From Bin80 sp965220365 (GTDB lineage Bacteria > Bacteroidota > Rhodothermia > Rhodothermales > Bin80), in contig OZ244823.1 of assembly GCA_965220365.1 (NCBI GenBank), positions 2,232,001 through 2,296,000 of the forward strand: a stretch of 64,000 nt of DNA, read 5' to 3'. A program made the translations under genes and the position numbers. Of the stretch, positions 51,669 to 61,261 are shown piece by piece (within the stretch, counting starts at the first letter, position 1; each line of letters begins with the position of its first letter). The notes beneath the pieces are model-generated. The model was not told where the DNA came from, searched no databases, and saw nothing but the letters and a program-made list of their open reading frames with translations.

Positions 51669-53377
51669 GTCAGAGCAATGCCGAACGAGCACGCCTGATC
51701 ATCGGGGAATTGGTGCGTTGTGGGATTGACCAATTTGTCATTGCTTCGGGGTTTCGAAGTGCTCCTCTTGCCTTGGCTGCGGCCAGTCATCCGTCTGCTC
51801 AAGTGACCGTACATTTTGACGAACGGGGCAGTGCATTTTTTGCATTGGGATACGGCCGGGCAACCCGTAAACCGTGCGCCTGGATCACGACCTCAGGGAC
51901 TGCTGTGGCGAACGGCCTTCCTGCCGTAATCGAATCTGCTACGGATGAGGTTCCATTGATTTGCCTCACGGCAGATCGTCCTCCAGAACTTCGCGACACC
52001 GGTGCAAATCAAACGATTGACCAGGTTCACATTTTTGGCCGTTATCCCAAGTGGTTTGCAGATTTACCTGCTCCCGCTGCGGAACAAGATGCGCCATTTA
52101 TCCGCACCACAATTGATTATGCAGTGCATCGGGCGCTCAGCGGTCCGGTGCATCTGAATTGTATGTTTCGGGAGCCGTTATTGGAAAATAATGACAAAGA
52201 CCATTCGATCCCGGCAATTCCGTGGAACACGGAAGGCCCTCCCAGGACACTCTATCAAACCAAAACCAAATCGACAGTTACCCTGGATGACAGGTTGCTG
52301 CAGAAAATCTCCGGTGCTCAGCGCGGCCTGATAGTGTCAGGAAGACTACAAACCCTTGAGGAAGCAGAAGCCATCAGTGTGTTGGCGAATCATCTGGGAT
52401 GGCCTCTAATGGCAGATATTTGTGCTCCAGTCTCTGCCACAGAAAACTCGGCGAATTTTTTTGACCTGATTGTGCGCAGTAAACCATTTATACAGAGGCA
52501 TCAACCCGATCTAGTCCTGCACTTTGGAGGCCCATTGGTATCCAAAGAGCTACAGAATTTTTTGGCCAACTCTTCCTCTAAAACGTATGTGGCAATCTCG
52601 CCATCGGATAATAGGATTGATCCGTGTCACACAGTAACAGATCGTGTCCAATCAACGATCCCTGATTTTTGCGATAGCCTGTTAAACATTCCACCTGGAA
52701 ATTCATCTGACATGGCATGGCTAGACGTTTGGATGTGTGCAGATGCAATGGCTCGGGATACACTTTCGGACATGCTGCAGAAGCATCTCTCTGAGCCATC
52801 TCTGGCATGGATGCTCTCCGATCTACTGGACAGTACGAACTGGGTATTCGGTGCCAGCAGCATGCCAATTAGAGACTTGCAGGCGTTTTTCCGGCGAGAT
52901 AAAAATGCTCCACGAGTTTTTGCGAATCGTGGTGCCAGTGGCATTGATGGTACTCTCGCCACGGTTGCAGGAATTGCAAAAGCTCAGCCTGGTTATGGGA
53001 CTGTCCTGTTAGGAGATTTAGCCATGTTGCACGACATGAACTCACTGAATCTCCTGAGAGAGCGTGACGTAATTATCGTAGTGGTTAACAATGATGGGGG
53101 CGGTATCTTTCACATGCTTCCGATTGCTCTGGGTCATGAAGAGTTTGAAAAAGTTTTGGGAACTCCCCATGGCATGGATTTTCGATGGGTTGCTGCGCAG
53201 TTTCAGATTCCATATTCCTCGGTGGATTCCTGCGAGAAGTTTCGAGAGATTTGGCAATCTGCAGCATCTTCGTCAGGTCCATATCTGATTGAAGTGCAAA
53301 CGGATCGGACACAAAATGCAGAATTGCATAATACCCTCTACCGTCTTGTTAGCGAAGCAGTTCAGAGTACGATTTAG
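51665..53377 (+). CDS. menD: SEPHCHC synthase MenD (TPP-dependent)
   Basis: 570 residues. Condenses isochorismate with 2-oxoglutarate using thiamine diphosphate. Seen: ASGFRSAPLALAAASHPSAQVTVHFDERGSAFFALGYGRATRKPCAWITTSGTA (in pieces; the Glu/Ser pattern of the pyrimidine-binding domain), VPLICLTADRPPELRDTGANQTIDQ, HLNCMFREPL, GASSMPIRDLQ, FANRGASGIDGTLATVAGIA, LLGDLAMLHDMNSL and VNNDGGGIFHMLPI (metal/TPP signature). The four-base overlap with menF signals coupling. menB follows at the same strand. Confidence 0.96.
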   Translation: MSQSNAERARLIIGELVRCGIDQFVIASGFRSAPLALAAASHPSAQVTVHFDERGSAFFALGYGRATRKPCAWITTSGTAVANGLPAVIESATDEVPLICLTADRPPELRDTGANQTIDQVHIFGRYPKWFADLPAPAAEQDAPFIRTTIDYAVHRALSGPVHLNCMFREPLLENNDKDHSIPAIPWNTEGPPRTLYQTKTKSTVTLDDRLLQKISGAQRGLIVSGRLQTLEEAEAISVLANHLGWPLMADICAPVSATENSANFFDLIVRSKPFIQRHQPDLVLHFGGPLVSKELQNFLANSSSKTYVAISPSDNRIDPCHTVTDRVQSTIPDFCDSLLNIPPGNSSDMAWLDVWMCADAMARDTLSDMLQKHLSEPSLAWMLSDLLDSTNWVFGASSMPIRDLQAFFRRDKNAPRVFANRGASGIDGTLATVAGIAKAQPGYGTVLLGDLAMLHDMNSLNLLRERDVIIVVVNNDGGGIFHMLPIALGHEEFEKVLGTPHGMDFRWVAAQFQIPYSSVDSCEKFREIWQSAASSSGPYLIEVQTDRTQNAELHNTLYRLVSEAVQSTI

Positions 53378-53394
53378 AATCATTGATTACGATT

Positions 53395-54279
53395 ATGTCC
53401 AATAAAAAACACCACTTTACATACCGACCCACCGTTGAAGGTCCGATAAAATGGGAGAGTTGCGGCGAATACACAGATATTCTATACGAGAGAGGGATCC
53501 CAGATACGGAAACGGCAGGGATTGCAAAAGTGATCATCAATCGCCCAGAGGTTCGGAATGCTTTTCGTCCGCTGACTGTGGCAGAGATGCAGGATGCCTT
53601 TGCAAAGGCACGTGATGATGCATCCATTGGAGTCATTATTTTGACCGGAGAAGGACCGGATGCGTTTTGCTCTGGCGGGGATCAGCGTATTCGGGGAGAT
53701 CACGGATATACCGAAGAGGGCTCAGGAACTCAGCGCTTAAACGTTCTTGATCTACAGAGGCAGATTCGAACCTGTCCCAAGCCTGTAATCGCCATGGTTG
53801 CAGGGTGGGCCGTGGGAGGGGGGCATGTATTACATGTCATCTGTGATCTCACGATTGCTGCAGAGAATGCCAAGTTCATGCAGACAGGTCCAAAAGTTGG
53901 CTCGTTTGATGGCGGTTATGGGGCAAGTTATCTTGCCCGTCATGTAGGTCAGAAAAAAGCCAGAGAGATCTGGTTTTTATGCCGGCCCTACAATGCTTCG
54001 GAAGCTTTGGACATGGGACTCGTAAACACGGTGGTGAGGCTGGATGATCTCGAGCGCACGACGGTGCAGTGGTGCAGAGAAATTCTCATGAATTCGAATA
54101 TTGCCATCCGAATGTTGAAGGCTGGATTTAATGCAGATTGTGACGGGCAGGCAGGCCTGCAGGAGTTGGCTGGGCATGCAACCATGTTGTTTTACATGAC
54201 CGAGGAGGGGCAGGAGGGGAAGAATGCATACCTGAGTAAACGTCCACCAAACTTTGACAAGGACGGATATAAGCCATGA
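53395..54279 (+). CDS. menB: 1,4-dihydroxy-2-naphthoyl-CoA synthase MenB
   Basis: 294 residues from the ATG at 53395 (a TTG at 53383 would add four). Crotonase fold; closes O-succinylbenzoyl-CoA to the naphthoyl-CoA ring. Seen: KVIINRPEVRNAFRPLTVAEM, VIILTGEGPDAFCSGGDQRIRGDHGY (oxyanion loop), IRTCPKPVIAMVAGWAVGGGHVLHVICDLTIA, TGPKVGSFDGGYGASYLARHVG with the Tyr/Asp of MenB, and AGLQELAGHATMLFYMTEEGQEGKNAYL at the end. The SFDGGYG segment distinguishes MenB from other crotonases. The stop overlaps menA by 4 bases (ATGA). Confidence 0.96.
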   Translation: MSNKKHHFTYRPTVEGPIKWESCGEYTDILYERGIPDTETAGIAKVIINRPEVRNAFRPLTVAEMQDAFAKARDDASIGVIILTGEGPDAFCSGGDQRIRGDHGYTEEGSGTQRLNVLDLQRQIRTCPKPVIAMVAGWAVGGGHVLHVICDLTIAAENAKFMQTGPKVGSFDGGYGASYLARHVGQKKAREIWFLCRPYNASEALDMGLVNTVVRLDDLERTTVQWCREILMNSNIAIRMLKAGFNADCDGQAGLQELAGHATMLFYMTEEGQEGKNAYLSKRPPNFDKDGYKP

Positions 54280-55154
54280 ATGGCAGCCCGGTCCGTGCTT
54301 GGGTTTTAGCGTCTCGTCCGAAGACGCTACCTGTTGCAATCGCTCCTGTTCTTGTAGGATCTGCAATGGCATGGGACGACGGCAGTTTCAATTTTGGCGT
54401 TGCCCTAATTACAGTGGCCTGTGCGCTTCTGATTACGATTGGGACAAACTTCTGTAATGACTATGCTGACTTTGTGGGCGGCGTAGATACGAAGGATCGA
54501 AAAGGTCCTACACGCGTCACTCAGGCTGGCCTAATCGCTCCACATCGTGTCAAGGTGGCCACTATTGTGATATTCTCCCTTACAACCGCTCTGGGAATGG
54601 TTCTGGTCTACCGGGGCGGTTGGGGAATTCTTATCATTGGCCTTGCATCAATCCTGGCCGGAATATTTTATACAGCCGGTCCATGGCCGTATGGCTACAA
54701 AGGCCTGGGAGATTTATTCGTCCTGATTTTCTTTGGTCCCGTGGCTGTTGGGGGGACCTACTATGTCCAGACATTGGAGATTACATCAAGCGTGATTCTT
54801 GCCGGTCTTGCACCTGGTCTGTTATCCATAGCAATCCTAACCGTCAATAACATTCGTGACATAGAGGAGGATCGCAAAGCAAATAAAAAAACGTTGGTAG
54901 TTCGATTCGGGCGCAAATTTGGCATTGGTCTGTGGGTTGGCTGTGTGGTCATTGCAGCCCTGCTACCGCTCGAATTTGTTCGTGCTACGGGCGACCATGT
55001 ATGGGCAGGACTTACCGTCTTAATTTTAATTCCGGCCATGAGTATCCTGCACAAGCTGATTACGATTCATGATTCTGCCGACCTGAATCCGCTCCTAGGA
55101 CAAACGGCATTTTTGCTCCTTGGATACAGTGTAATTTTTGCGCTGTTTTGGTAG
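54276..55154 (+). CDS. menA: 1,4-dihydroxy-2-naphthoate polyprenyltransferase MenA
   Basis: 292 residues, about eight or nine hydrophobic helices. Attaches the polyprenyl chain to DHNA at the membrane. Start WVLASRPKTLPVAIAPVLVGSAMAW; the first Asp-rich prenyltransferase motif is NDYADFVGGVDTKDRKGPTRVTQ (residues about 61-83), the second NNIRDIEEDRKANKKTLVVRFG (about 189-210). This N-D-x-x-D-x-x-x-x-x-D spacing and the downstream T-x-x-G-x-x are MenA traits rather than UbiA. It overlaps menB by four bases. No ubiE/menG in the window. Confidence 0.95.
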   Translation: MNGSPVRAWVLASRPKTLPVAIAPVLVGSAMAWDDGSFNFGVALITVACALLITIGTNFCNDYADFVGGVDTKDRKGPTRVTQAGLIAPHRVKVATIVIFSLTTALGMVLVYRGGWGILIIGLASILAGIFYTAGPWPYGYKGLGDLFVLIFFGPVAVGGTYYVQTLEITSSVILAGLAPGLLSIAILTVNNIRDIEEDRKANKKTLVVRFGRKFGIGLWVGCVVIAALLPLEFVRATGDHVWAGLTVLILIPAMSILHKLITIHDSADLNPLLGQTAFLLLGYSVIFALFW

Positions 55155-55205
55155 AAGGCTAGGTATCGTTAAAAATTCTATGGGTAATCCCCCAATCTGA
55201 TTGTT

Positions 55206-55724
55206 ATGGCAAACCGGTTAAACAAAACGCTGGAGAGGAGATTTAGTAGCTCACTAGAGTTTTTACATGCCGCATCTCCTCCACCGGCACGAGTTCTTGA
55301 CCTAGGTACTCCAAATGAACTTGGCAGGCGGATGCAACTTGCAGGATACGAGGTCGCAAACACAGAAGGAGACCTGGAGCAGGTTACCACTCCTCTTGGA
55401 GAGGATGCAGATCTCGTAACCGCATTTGAGATTCTGGAACATCTGGTTTCGCCCTATAATGTTCTCCGTGCAATCCAGGCTCCCAGGCTTATTGCCACGG
55501 TACCACTTCGTTTGTGGTTTGCATCAGCGTATCGCAACCCATCTGATCCATGGGATCGGCATTTCCATGAGTTTGAGGACTGGCAGTTTGACTGGCTCCT
55601 GGAGCAGGCCGGATGGAAAATCATTCGCACTGAAAAATGGACCAGCTACGGCGCATGTACGGGAATTCGACCATTTCTGCGCCGATTCACGCCTCGTTAT
55701 TATGCCGTTGAAGCGGTTCGGTGA
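55206..55724 (+). CDS. SAM-dependent methyltransferase-like protein
   Basis: 172 residues. ARVLDLGTPNELGRRMQLAGYEVANTEGD (motif I with D-L-G), then LVTAFEILEHLVSPYNVLRAI (motif-III-like E-x-L-E-H) and LIATVPLRLWF, a compact class I methyltransferase core. The C-terminal part HFHEFEDWQFDWLLEQAGW is typical of small Rossmann methyltransferases. It lies 51 bp after menA on the same strand but is not MenG/UbiE, which is larger and has other motifs. It may methylate something in the quinone path or be unrelated. Convergent with menC. Confidence 0.75.
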   Translation: MANRLNKTLERRFSSSLEFLHAASPPPARVLDLGTPNELGRRMQLAGYEVANTEGDLEQVTTPLGEDADLVTAFEILEHLVSPYNVLRAIQAPRLIATVPLRLWFASAYRNPSDPWDRHFHEFEDWQFDWLLEQAGWKIIRTEKWTSYGACTGIRPFLRRFTPRYYAVEAVR

Positions 55725-55755
55725 GCCGAATCTGCAATCAAGCCCAATTCTCCGA

Positions 55756-56784
55756 TTAAGAAACAAAAATCTCTTCCATGAGAGATAGGTCTAGGTGCGA
55801 TTTCTTAATCAAACGTCTATTCAATTGTAGTATCGGGCGATTCAACGGCAGGGGATCTATGAGTACATCGCGCCCAAATAGATTATAGGTGTCCAGGCCG
55901 TGCGTTTCCCCGGGAATGGCTCTCGCCAATTCGAGCAGTCCCAGCATCCCAATGCCGGATTCATAGGAAGAACTGATGATACATCGAATTTGATTAGCCT
56001 GCGCCTGTTTGATCCTTTCAATGGTTCCGATCATTCCCCCTGAAAGAGTGGGTTTGAGAACATAAACGTCAGCATATTGGCGGTACCGTTCCACTTCAGG
56101 TTCGCGGAGAGTCTCATCCAGTGCCAGGGGGACATGACTGGATCGGGTGAACGCCGCAAGATCAGTTTGATCCTTCAGCGGTTCTTCAATGTAATCAAGC
56201 GTTAAGTGACGTGTGGCATCAAGAAATACTTGGGCAATCTGTAGGGTCCATGCCCGGTTAGCATCAATGCGGACATCTATATCGGGGTTTTCACGACAAA
56301 CCGAGTGTACGAACTCGAGATCTTCGTCCAATGCTTGTCTTCCAACCTTAATTTTTACTGCCTGGTAGCCATGGAGTGTGGTCATGAACTCAGGATTTTT
56401 ATGGTTCTGTCGGTTCAGTAGCCTGCAGCATGCGACTGGTAGCAGCTTGGCTTCTGAATGATTCCTTATTGCTGCATTCAGATTAGATTGAGCGAGCTCA
56501 AATCCAAATCGGACAGAAGGGGAGAGATTGGAGGCTCCAAAACAAAGAGACTCTATCAGGGTGTCTGGAAGTAGTTTCGCAAGGGCGACTGCCTGGGATT
56601 GCGCTTCTGAGAATGATTTTTGGCTGAATCCTGGCAGTGGAGCAATATCTCCCCAACCTTCATCATCGCCACTTCGAAAACGAACCAGAAGTCCATCCCG
56701 ATACGAACAGAACTGATTCTTCCACACGATGGGATGAATCAGCGGCAATTGATATCGATAGAGACTAATAGAATCAATATGCAT
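55756..56784 (-). CDS. menC: o-Succinylbenzoate synthase MenC (enolase superfamily)
   Basis: 342 residues. Dehydrates SHCHC to o-succinylbenzoate. Barrel motifs: YQAVKIKVGRQ (catalytic Lys pair), IDANRAW (metal Asp), YIEEPL (metal Glu), LALDETLRE (metal Asp), VLKPTLSGG (acid/base Lys), and SSSYESGIGMLGLLELA near the end. The N-terminal capping domain starts IDSISLYRYQLPLIHPIVWKNQ. The three acid ligands and two lysines are all present, so activity is likely. It is on the opposite strand to the other men genes and converges on the methyltransferase gene, so it needs its own promoter in the 420-bp gap to the right. Confidence 0.93.
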   Translation of the reverse strand: MHIDSISLYRYQLPLIHPIVWKNQFCSYRDGLLVRFRSGDDEGWGDIAPLPGFSQKSFSEAQSQAVALAKLLPDTLIESLCFGASNLSPSVRFGFELAQSNLNAAIRNHSEAKLLPVACCRLLNRQNHKNPEFMTTLHGYQAVKIKVGRQALDEDLEFVHSVCRENPDIDVRIDANRAWTLQIAQVFLDATRHLTLDYIEEPLKDQTDLAAFTRSSHVPLALDETLREPEVERYRQYADVYVLKPTLSGGMIGTIERIKQAQANQIRCIISSSYESGIGMLGLLELARAIPGETHGLDTYNLFGRDVLIDPLPLNRPILQLNRRLIKKSHLDLSLMEEIFVS

Positions 56785-57204
56785 ATTTTGAGAATTGTGT
56801 AGACTAGCTGTCCTCTTTGGGAGGCTCAGTGACTATACTCAAGTTGTACTTCAATAAATAATTGAGAATGGGGTGCCTTAATGCGGGAACTCAACAGCAT
56901 GACCAAACCCAGGTCAGTACATTGGTAGGATCTTACAACTTTGCCTAGAACTCCGCTGGCTTTGGGAAATCCCCCACATGTTTTGTATAATATCTCGCTA
57001 GTAATCATGTAATCAGTCGAACATGTCAAGATCTCTGGAACATATCCTTATTTCCGTTTTACCGCGAGTTTCTCGGACCGAAAAACCGCTGAGGACATCA
57101 CCCATTCGGGCTTCTTCTGCCATCGAATGGGGTGTTTCCGGGCAATTATTCAATCACCGTGCCCGTCAAGTCGCATATCAAGATATGCATAAGGTCGTAA
57201 ATTC
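56785..57204. other. Gap between menC and the DUF262 gene; holds one unassigned small ORF
   Basis: This 420-bp stretch must hold the menC promoter. A plus-strand frame of 61 codons (57023-57208) begins MSRSLEHILISVLPRVS and ends in a TGA that overlaps the DUF262 ATG (ATGA), a spacing typical of translationally coupled genes. Its product is basic and matches no family I know; codon choice looks ordinary. It may be a real small leader or partner gene of the defence gene, or chance. Nothing else is seen here. Confidence 0.3.
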
Positions 57205-57472
57205 ATGAAGGCAAACGATGTGAATTTTCTCGATTTTTTAGAGCATTCTCCACAATTTGCTATTCCAATTTATCAGCGGAAGTACGACTGGGAGGAACGT
57301 GAGTGCCGGCAACTCTGGAAGGATATTATGCGAGTAGGTCGCGACAATAATATTCCTTCTCACTTTTTTGGCTCTATCGTATTTATCAAGAGAGATCCTT
57401 ATGTCGTTGTAGACACTAATTCGAAGCTTCAAGTCATCGATGGCCAGCAAAGATTAACCACGGTATTGTTAA
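57205..57472 (+). pseudogene. DUF262 protein fragment 1 (N-terminal)
   Basis: First 89 codons of the broken gene. It begins MKANDVNFLDFLEHSPQFAI and carries IPIYQRKYDWEERECRQLW, HFFGSIVF and IDGQQRLTTVLL, the NTP-binding (ParB-like) motifs of DUF262. The frame runs two more codons into the IS1634-type element and stops, so as it stands it would give a 90-residue truncated product. The last four bases TTAA (57469-57472) are the left target duplication. Confidence 0.9.
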
Positions 57473-59813
57473 CCTAAGTTCGCCATTTCACCGAAAAAAC
57501 CGTCTATTTTCGCCGTATTTCTGCGGTTAAAACCTTCATTCCACCGTGCAGTTGCAGATTTTTGAGCGGGAAAGGCCAATGTAGCGATAATGTAGCGGTT
57601 TGGAACACGCGCCCACCTCCTATGTACACCCCCCCTTCACTGACCTCGCGATCTCATGTATGTCCGCGCACAGACTCATCGCCGAAAAAACGGAACCACC
57701 CGCCAAGGATTCTCCCTCGCGGAAACCGTTCGCGTCAACGGACAACCGCGTAGTAAAACCCTGCTCAATCTCGGCCCAGATTTTGACCTTCCAAAAGAAC
57801 GATGGACCGAGTTTGCCCGGCATATTGAAGCCCGACTCAACGCCGAACCCTGCCTGCCCTTTGAAGACGAATCGTTTGAGAAAAAAGTAGCGGATACGGT
57901 GCAGCATCTTCGGGACAAGGGGTACGATATCACCAAGAAAACCAAGAAACTGCACTTGATTGATCCGACCCAAACCACGCATTCGGATTCCCGTACCTTT
58001 GCAGGAGAGCGTGCAAGTCTGCATGCCATGGAGCAACTAAAGCTCCCAGACATTCTCGTTGACGTTGGCCTCTGCGAACGACATGCCAAGCTCGCCTGTG
58101 CCTTGATTGCCGGGCGGATGCTCTCGCCCGGCAGTGAGCGACATACCCATGACTGGATGGCCCATACCTCCGGGATCCTGCCACTTCTCGGACTGGACCT
58201 GCCGGGGGAGCGAACTCTCTACCGATGTGCAGAAGCGCTGTATCCGCATCGGCAACAGATCATGAATCGACTCTTTGGCAAGACCAGGGAACTGCTGGAT
58301 TTTGAGGAAACCATCCTATTTTATGATTTGACCAATACCTTCTACCATGGGAAGAAGAAAGGGCAATTGCTGCGTCACGGGTACAGTAAAGAGAAGCGTC
58401 GCGATTGTCCTCTGGTCTCTTTGGCGCTGACTCTGGATGCATCTGGATTCCCGCGCAGTGTGGAGGTCCTTCCGGGCAATGCCAGTGAACCGGCAACGCT
58501 GGCGCAGGCGATTGAGAAACTCAATGGATCCACCCCCACCATCATTATGGATGCCGGGATTGCCACCAAGAAGAATCTTGCGTATTTGAAAGCAGAGGGG
58601 CTGGACTGGATCTGTGTGGATCGTGGGAAGGTCCCGGAGGTCCCGGCCAGCGACCCCGACCAGGAGTTGGAGACGGCCAGCAAGGTCGCGATCTCGGCAT
58701 GGCGCCTACCCGTACCAGAGGAATCACCGCAGGACAAGGAATCCCAAGAGGAGTCACCGCAGGACGAGGAGCAATTCATTTATGTGCATAGTAAAGCCAA
58801 GCAGGCGAAAGAAGACGAAATTCTTGCCACGAAATGCACGGAGTTTGAAGAAGAACTCACCAAATTGCACGCGGGGTTGAATAAACCGTATTTCCTGAAA
58901 ACCTATACCCTTGTGGAGCGCAAGGTCGGGCGCCTCAAAAACGAATATGATCCGGTCTCGCATTTGTATGAAATCACGGTTACGCCAAAGCAGAAGTCCA
59001 AGCACGCAGAAGCCGTTACCTTTACCAAGCGGGACACACATGAGGCCCGGATGCAGGCCAGTGGGGGCTATGTAATCCGAACCAGCCATATCGACTGGTC
59101 AATCAAAAAAACGCTCCAGATGTATTGGAGGCTCACCGAGATTGAGAGCGTGTTCCGAGCCATGAAGACCGACCTCGGCCTGCGTCCGATCGATCACAGC
59201 AAAGATGTGCAAATTGCCTCGCATCTGTTTATTGCGGTCCTGGCCTATCATATCGCACATCTGATTCGGTCCCAACTCAAGAAAGACGGTGTGTATGCGA
59301 ACTGGAATACGATTCGAACGCATCTCAACCGGATCCATCGCATCACCACGAAGATGCACAAAAACCGCTATCGCTACTTGGTCACGAAAGTAGATCAGGA
59401 CCTGCCTCCGTTTGTGAGTCAACTCTTTGCGAGTGTCGGGCTCGTGTACGATCCAAATGCGACCCGAGTCGTGGAGGAGCATGTAGGGGAACCCAATCCG
59501 CCAAAGGCATCCAAACCAATCGCAGCAACCCCGAAGATTCCCCCAGATTCATGATCGATGCTAAGATGAAATTACAAGGTTGGAATTCTGAACTCCAAAT
59601 GGAGGTGCCGCAGCTATGTCCATCGGAAACACAAGGGACCCAATCGCGACGAAATAGGTCGGAAAATCCAGACAAAAAAGTCCAGAACCCGATGTGATCC
59701 GATGAGATTGAATCCGTAAATCTTTGAGACCGATTGTGCTTGAAAAAAAACACTCCAAAATGGAGGTGGGAAGGTTGCGTATTTATTTATCGCTACGAAA
59801 TGGCGAACTTGGG
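57473..59813 (+). mobile_element. IS1634-like insertion sequence, 2341 bp, TTAA target duplication
   Basis: Left end CCTAAGTTCGCCATTTC; right end read inward on the minus strand CCCAAGTTCGCCATTTC: 16 of 17 match. TTAA flanks both ends (57469-57472 and 59814-59817). Because TTAA is its own reverse complement, the exact border could be shifted by these bases. Removing the element plus one TTAA restores the host frame. It carries a single large transposase. The 259 bp after that gene have no coding content that I can support, but contain two short, similar palindromes (ACTCCAAATGGAGGT-like) near 59590 and 59750. Confidence 0.9.
57656..59554 (+). CDS. IS1634 family transposase (IS4-like DDE)
   Basis: 632 residues. 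N-terminal GTTRQGFSLAETVRVNGQPRSKTLLNLG is the IS1634-type start. The DDE residues fit at D224 (FYDLTNTF), D299 (IIMDAGIA) and E497 in YWRLTEIESVFRAMKTDLGLRP, the Y-x-x-x-...-E-x6-K signature. Between the second D and the E lies an acidic double repeat EESPQD (355-360 and 365-370), apparently a small in-frame duplication at about 58718-58770. The C-terminal tail is Pro-rich. Frame intact, so the element may still be mobile. Confidence 0.92.
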   Translation: MYVRAQTHRRKNGTTRQGFSLAETVRVNGQPRSKTLLNLGPDFDLPKERWTEFARHIEARLNAEPCLPFEDESFEKKVADTVQHLRDKGYDITKKTKKLHLIDPTQTTHSDSRTFAGERASLHAMEQLKLPDILVDVGLCERHAKLACALIAGRMLSPGSERHTHDWMAHTSGILPLLGLDLPGERTLYRCAEALYPHRQQIMNRLFGKTRELLDFEETILFYDLTNTFYHGKKKGQLLRHGYSKEKRRDCPLVSLALTLDASGFPRSVEVLPGNASEPATLAQAIEKLNGSTPTIIMDAGIATKKNLAYLKAEGLDWICVDRGKVPEVPASDPDQELETASKVAISAWRLPVPEESPQDKESQEESPQDEEQFIYVHSKAKQAKEDEILATKCTEFEEELTKLHAGLNKPYFLKTYTLVERKVGRLKNEYDPVSHLYEITVTPKQKSKHAEAVTFTKRDTHEARMQASGGYVIRTSHIDWSIKKTLQMYWRLTEIESVFRAMKTDLGLRPIDHSKDVQIASHLFIAVLAYHIAHLIRSQLKKDGVYANWNTIRTHLNRIHRITTKMHKNRYRYLVTKVDQDLPPFVSQLFASVGLVYDPNATRVVEEHVGEPNPPKASKPIAATPKIPPDS

Positions 59814-59817
59814 TTAA

Positions 59818-61261
59818 TTCTTGAAGCTCTGTCACGACATTTGGAAGGGATAGAAAAAAGAGATGATCTTTCCCCTGAAGATGTTCGCGATACCTACTTA
59901 GTTGATTCCAGAAAAAGCGGGGATCGTCGTTTCAAGATCCTCCTTACAGAAACTGACAAGAAGACCTTATTCGCTCTATTACAGCAGGCGCCACTGCCTC
60001 TGAATAAGTCGGTCCGCATCAACCAGAACTTTACTTTTTTCCAGAACGAGATTAAAAACTTGGTAATGATATAACCCCTCTGTGGATCGGGCTTCGCAAG
60101 CTCATGGTCGTGCAGGCTTCCCTTGAACATGGACGAGATAATCCCCAGTTAATTTTTGAGAGCATGAATTCAACTGGGCGAGATTTAAGTCAAGGTGATT
60201 TGATTCGAAACTTTATTCTCCTAAATATCAAACCAGAGCTTCAAAAACGACTGTACTATTCGTACTGGCAACCAATGGAGGAATTGTTTGGCCAAGAAGC
60301 CTATAGGGAAGGTTTTGACGGATTCATGCGTCACTATCTCACGCTACACACCCATGAAATCCCCAAGATAAAGGCTATTTACGAGGCATTTAAGTTGTAT
60401 TCTCGCTCGACAAAATTCAAAACGATGAGTGATGAGACAGTCAGCGAAACTCTGTTGAGCGAGATGTATACCTATGCTGAGTACTATTGCGCTATGGCAA
60501 CTGGCCGAGAGAAGGATAATGAACTGGCACAGGCTTTTCGCAATCTGCGTGATCTGAAAGTTGATGTAGCATTTCCCTTTCTCTTGGAATTATGTCACGA
60601 TTACACCAAAGAAATTCTGAGTAAACAAGATTTTTTGGAGGCTATATATCTCATTGAGTCGTATGTATTTCGTCGCCTCGTATGTTCAATTCCTACCAAT
60701 TCATTAAACACTACGTTTTCAACTTTCGGTCGTTTGATAAGCAAGGATGACCATTACCTTGAAAGTATTAAGGCTCATTTTCGGCTGCTGGAATCTTATC
60801 GTAGATTTCCAGACAAGCAAGAGTTCAAACGTGAACTCAAGAAGCGCAATCTTTATAAGTTCTCTAGACGTAGCTATTGGCTTGATCGTTTAGAGAATTA
60901 CGGACGAAAAGAGCGCGTGTATATCCATGATTATACAATAGAGCACATACTGCCCCAGAACCCCAATTTATCTGAGGAATGGGTTGACATGCTTGGGCCA
61001 AATTGGAAAGAAACCCAAAATAATTTTCTCCATACTCTAGGAAACCTTACCCTCACGGGTTATAATTCTGAGTACAGTGATCATTCATTTACCGAGAAAA
61101 TGAATATGAAGGGGGGATTTCGGGAGAGTCCTATCAGGCTAAACGAGCAGTTGTGTTCTTTTGATGTATGGAACGAGAAGACTATTAGTGAACGAGCGGA
61201 GTCCCTTGCATTGAAAGCCTTAGAAGTATGGGGATATCCTGAGCTACCCTATGATATAATT
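59818..61261 (+). pseudogene. DUF262-DUF1524 fragment 2 (middle), carrying a one-base frameshift
   Basis: Continues the gene after the IS1634-like element: LEALSRHLEGIEKRD, DTYLVDSRKSGDRRFKILLTE, then a frame change in AAAAA at 60054-60058, after which the sequence reads NDITPLWIGLRKLMVVQASLEHGRDNPQLIFESMNSTGRDLSQGDLIRNFIL (in pieces). ATG at 60104 is internal and not a real start. The DUF1524 part follows (YTIEHILPQNPNLSEEW, LHTLGNLTLTGYNSEY). The last eight bases ATATAATT (61254-61261) are the left target duplication of the second IS. As annotated alone it would read on into that IS and end at 61288. Confidence 0.9.

Noticed and set aside
55762..55787. Hairpin ATCTCT/AGAGAT with T-tract at the menC end
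   Set aside because: It lies within the last menC codons and has only a 6-bp A/T-rich stem; coding constraint can explain the T-rich end, so I do not call a terminator.
60054..60058. Programmed -1 frameshift in the DUF262 gene
   Set aside because: The run has five A, preceded by T, so it is not a canonical A-AAA-AAC heptamer, and the gene is already cut by two IS elements. Decay, or a homopolymer miscall, explains it better.
59724..60074. 116-codon frame apparently starting in the IS and running into the DUF262 gene
   Set aside because: Its first 30 codons are IS end sequence and the rest is the in-frame continuation of the broken gene up to the frameshift. It is a chance fusion, not a gene.
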